Part shown: positions 6,609 through 8,682 of the stretch, one piece after another
Numbering within the stretch: the stretch's first letter is position 1
Layout of the letters: the number at the start of each line of letters is the position of its first letter
Origin: JBOGWP01 sp050693875
Lineage (GTDB): Bacteria; Actinomycetota; CADDZG01; JAHWKV01; JBOGWP01
Assembly: GCA_050693875.1 (NCBI GenBank)
Contig: JBOGWP010000140.1
Coordinates: 1 to 8,682, forward strand
Length of the DNA: 8,682 nt
Reading direction: 5' to 3'
The notes under the pieces: generated by a model
Database searches by the model: none
Seen by the model: the letters and a program-made list of their open reading frames with translations, nothing else
Told to the model about the DNA's origin: nothing
Program-made: the position numbers and the translations under genes

Positions 6609-6654
6609 TGCCTTTCTGGCCCGTACCGGGGAGCGAAGCGACCCGCTAGACCTC
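6609..6654. repeat. 46-bp dispersed intergenic repeat, copy B
   Basis: This matches 118-163 at 41 of 46 positions in the same orientation (core TACCGGGGAGCGAAGCGACC). The shared CTAG supplies the TAG stop (6646-6648) of the minus-strand BNR gene, so the element overlaps the last codons of that gene. Confidence 0.75.
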
Positions 6655-8469
6655 TGCCCGCTCTCTGGGCGACGGGCCCGGGACCATCGGCTCGCCCTCG
6701 CCTCGCCGTGCCATCGACACGAGGAGGAGGATGATCCCGACCACTGCGACGCCGGCGAGCGCTGCGAGCGAGTACTTGAGCCAGCTCGGCACTCCCCCGG
6801 TGACAGAGGAGTACTGGACCACCGAGGAGTAGACGTCCTGCCCCTCGGCGACCGTGTCGCTGTTGCGAGTGTCGTCCCATCCCACGACCGCGTAGGAGTT
6901 GATCGACGCGATCCCCACGGGCTGGCGCATGTCGAACTCGTTGCTCCACGGGCCGATATAACGATTGATGGAGCGGTCGGTGAGCCGGGCGTTCTTCGCC
7001 CACGACTTCCCGTTGTCCGTCGACGAGCTGTAGTAGATGTCGTTCGAGTTGTCCTTGGCGTCGCGGAAGTCGAACCAGGCCACGTCGATCCGCCCGTTCT
7101 GCGCCACGCTCATGCCGGCCCCGTACTGCCCCGCGAGGAGCTTGGGGTCGTCGTCGTTGATCAGCTTAGGCTCGCTGAAGCTCTTGCCGCCGTTCGTCGA
7201 GTTCCGGTAGTAGAGGTCGCGGTCACCCTGCGTCTGGCCGGGCTTGTCCTCATGGACGATGTGGACCGTTCCATCGGCGCCGCCCTGCTTGCTCCACGCG
7301 AGCTGCGGTCCGACAGTCCACTGGCTGGCCGGGATGGCCTCAGTGACCGTCCAGGTCTTGCCCCGATCGGTGCTCTTCGACAGGTAGTGCGGCAACCCCG
7401 GCACGACGCGGAGGCTCAGGCTGTCGAGTCTGATGAAGGAGGCCTGCCAGAGCGCGTAGAGCGTGCCCTTGTCGTCGGCGGCGAGGAAGGGGTTGCCGCC
7501 ACCGAAGTACTCGGTCTTCTTCCACGCCGCGGGAATCGGGGCCGAGGAGCCCGCGTCCTTCAGCTCGGCCGGCGCGGTGAGGGTCTGCGTCGACGGCTGC
7601 GCGGCGGGAGGTGACGGGGCAGCGGGCGACGGCGCCGCCGGCGCAGGCGCCGGTGCCGCCGCGGTCGGCGACTTGGTGTTCAGCAGCTTGACCCCCGGGA
7701 GGTTCAGGCTGCTCACATCCTTGAAGAGGTTGCCCGAGACGTTGATGGGGTCGGAGAAGGTCTTGCCTCCGTCGGTCGAGACGACGGCCATCGGCTGCTG
7801 GACGGCGCCGATGCCCCCGGTGTCCTCAAGGAGCGACCTACCGGAGAGAGTGGCGAGGGGGTAGTTGGCTCGCCAGCTCGCGTAGACGATGTCGTTCTGT
7901 CCGCTCTTCGAGTCGACGACGACCGAGATCGGGATGTTGCGCTCGGTCTTGACGCCCTCACCAAACCCGCGGGTGCTGCGCACAACGGTCGTCTTCCAGC
8001 TGTCGCCGAAGTCGGTCGAGCGGGCGAGCAGCACGTTCTGGTTGCGGCGGTTGCCGCCATCCTTCGTGTCCCATCCGACGGTTAGCCAGTAGAGGGTCTG
8101 GTTGCGGCCCCAGGCCAGCGCCGCCTGCGGATTGAGCCCCGACGTGTGGAAGCAGAAGGGGAAGCCGGGCGGCATCGGGTTGGCGTCGAGCAGCTTCCAG
8201 GTGGCGCCGCCGTCGCCGGAGCGGAACATCGTGCACCGGCGGCTGCGCATGTCCACGGTGGCGGCGAGCACGTTCAGGGGGTTGTCCGGGTCGACCGCGA
8301 GCGCCGGCGAAGCATAGGTCCTGGCCGGGTTCACGTCCATCTTCGATACCTGGACCTGTGACGTGATGCGCAGCGGCGAGGCCGCCCACACCGCTCCGAT
8401 CGGCGCCACGAGGGCAAACAACGCGACGAGTGCCCCGAGACTCGCAACTCCGCCGTGGTTCCTCCGCAT
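6646..8469 (-). CDS. Secreted Asp-box (BNR) propeller protein with C-terminal membrane anchor
   Basis: This 607-residue protein has a signal peptide at 1-30 (basic start, hydrophobic core, AVWAA cleavage region). Six Asp-box motifs of the form S-x-D-x-G-x-(T/S)-(W/F) follow at 84-91, 151-158, 231-238, 366-373, 424-431 and 483-490. They mark a sialidase/BNR-type six-bladed propeller. A Pro/Ala/Ser-rich linker (267-293) interrupts it between the third and fourth boxes. A TM helix (about 564-587) and a short basic tail end the protein, so the propeller should be outside the cell. C79 and C106 could form a disulfide. The FRIP-type arginine motif of true sialidases is not seen, so automatic labels of exo-sialidase should be treated with caution; glycan or protein binding is equally possible. 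The ATG at 8469 has GGAAAGG seven bases upstream. It lies 58 bp after the end of the preceding minus-strand gene and is probably in one operon with it. Confidence 0.88.
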   Translation of the reverse strand: MRRNHGGVASLGALVALFALVAPIGAVWAASPLRITSQVQVSKMDVNPARTYASPALAVDPDNPLNVLAATVDMRSRRCTMFRSGDGGATWKLLDANPMPPGFPFCFHTSGLNPQAALAWGRNQTLYWLTVGWDTKDGGNRRNQNVLLARSTDFGDSWKTTVVRSTRGFGEGVKTERNIPISVVVDSKSGQNDIVYASWRANYPLATLSGRSLLEDTGGIGAVQQPMAVVSTDGGKTFSDPINVSGNLFKDVSSLNLPGVKLLNTKSPTAAAPAPAPAAPSPAAPSPPAAQPSTQTLTAPAELKDAGSSAPIPAAWKKTEYFGGGNPFLAADDKGTLYALWQASFIRLDSLSLRVVPGLPHYLSKSTDRGKTWTVTEAIPASQWTVGPQLAWSKQGGADGTVHIVHEDKPGQTQGDRDLYYRNSTNGGKSFSEPKLINDDDPKLLAGQYGAGMSVAQNGRIDVAWFDFRDAKDNSNDIYYSSSTDNGKSWAKNARLTDRSINRYIGPWSNEFDMRQPVGIASINSYAVVGWDDTRNSDTVAEGQDVYSSVVQYSSVTGGVPSWLKYSLAALAGVAVVGIILLLVSMARRGEGEPMVPGPSPRERAEV

Positions 8470-8527
8470 CTTCCCGCCTTTCCGTGATGGTCCTGAACGT
8501 GCCCCTGCCCGTTGCTCCGACTTCAGC

Positions 8528-8682
8528 TCACGGTCGAGCGCTTCGAACCGGCTGGGCCTCTGCCTTCCGGCGTCCGGCGGTCAGTGCCGCCATGCCTGCG
8601 ATGAACATCGCCAGGCCACCGGCGCCCAGTGCCGCCAGCGCGAGGTTGCCCAGGGTCGCCGAGCGCTCCCGCACCAGGCCGA
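8528..8682 (-). CDS. C-terminal end of a membrane-anchored protein, partial
   Basis: On the minus strand the frame ending in TGA at 8530-8528 is open to the window edge and gives 50 residues. They include a hydrophobic helix (starting NLALAALGAGGLAMFIAGM), then a basic tail beginning GRRKAEAQP. Codon use is typical of the neighbours, with strong third-position G/C. The layout (C-terminal TM then basic tail) is that of the BNR and secreted Kelch proteins downstream, so this is probably another type I membrane protein of the same operon. Its main domain lies outside the window and its function cannot be named. Confidence 0.65.
   Translation of the reverse strand, partial: GLVRERSATLGNLALAALGAGGLAMFIAGMAALTAGRRKAEAQPVRSARP

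Noticed and set aside
6212..7003. Upstream extension of the secreted Kelch reading frame through the repeat array into the BNR gene
   Set aside because: The extension translates non-coding repeats of 49-55 bases (not multiples of three) and overlaps the BNR gene; the signal peptide begins near 6211.

Overview
The window is GC-rich DNA (about 70% by eye). Shine-Dalgarno sites are strong, codons are strongly GC3-biased, and two genes begin with a B-box-like zinc finger of a kind I associate with actinobacterial membrane proteins. An uncultured member of the Actinomycetota or a neighbouring high-GC phylum is the best guess; there is no rRNA or other taxonomic anchor.

Layout. (1) Bases 1-255 hold no gene, only GC-rich intergenic repeats and the ribosome binding site of the first gene. 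(2) Bases 256-4949 carry three plus-strand genes: a zinc-finger/one-TM/Kelch propeller protein, an FtsH-type AAA+ zinc metalloprotease, and a zinc-finger/one-TM/alpha-beta-hydrolase protein whose start overlaps the ftsH stop (ATGA). A perfect 30-bp palindrome and a possible promoter lie between the first gene and ftsH. (3) Bases 4961-8682 are on the minus strand, converging on the first set with only 11 bp between stops. They hold a secreted Kelch-like propeller with a C-terminal TM anchor, a 435-bp repeat-filled gap, a secreted Asp-box (BNR) propeller with a C-terminal TM anchor, and the C-terminal end of another protein ending in a TM segment and basic tail.

How the genes may work together. 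Every complete product is predicted to be membrane-attached. Two carry a cytosolic zinc finger and an outside domain and flank a membrane protease; two more carry large outside propellers anchored by a C-terminal helix. The most interesting reading (inference) is an envelope surveillance or quality-control module in which the zinc-finger proteins act as membrane partners or adaptors of a dedicated FtsH paralogue. The hydrolase-like domain has lost all three expected catalytic-triad residues (Asp, Ser and Gln where Ser, Asp and His are expected), so it is probably a binding domain rather than an enzyme.

The two intergenic repeat blocks share a 46-bp element in the same orientation, at 118-163 and 6609-6654, bracketing the Kelch-ftsH-hydrolase-Kelch segment. 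The second copy runs into the stop codon of the BNR gene.
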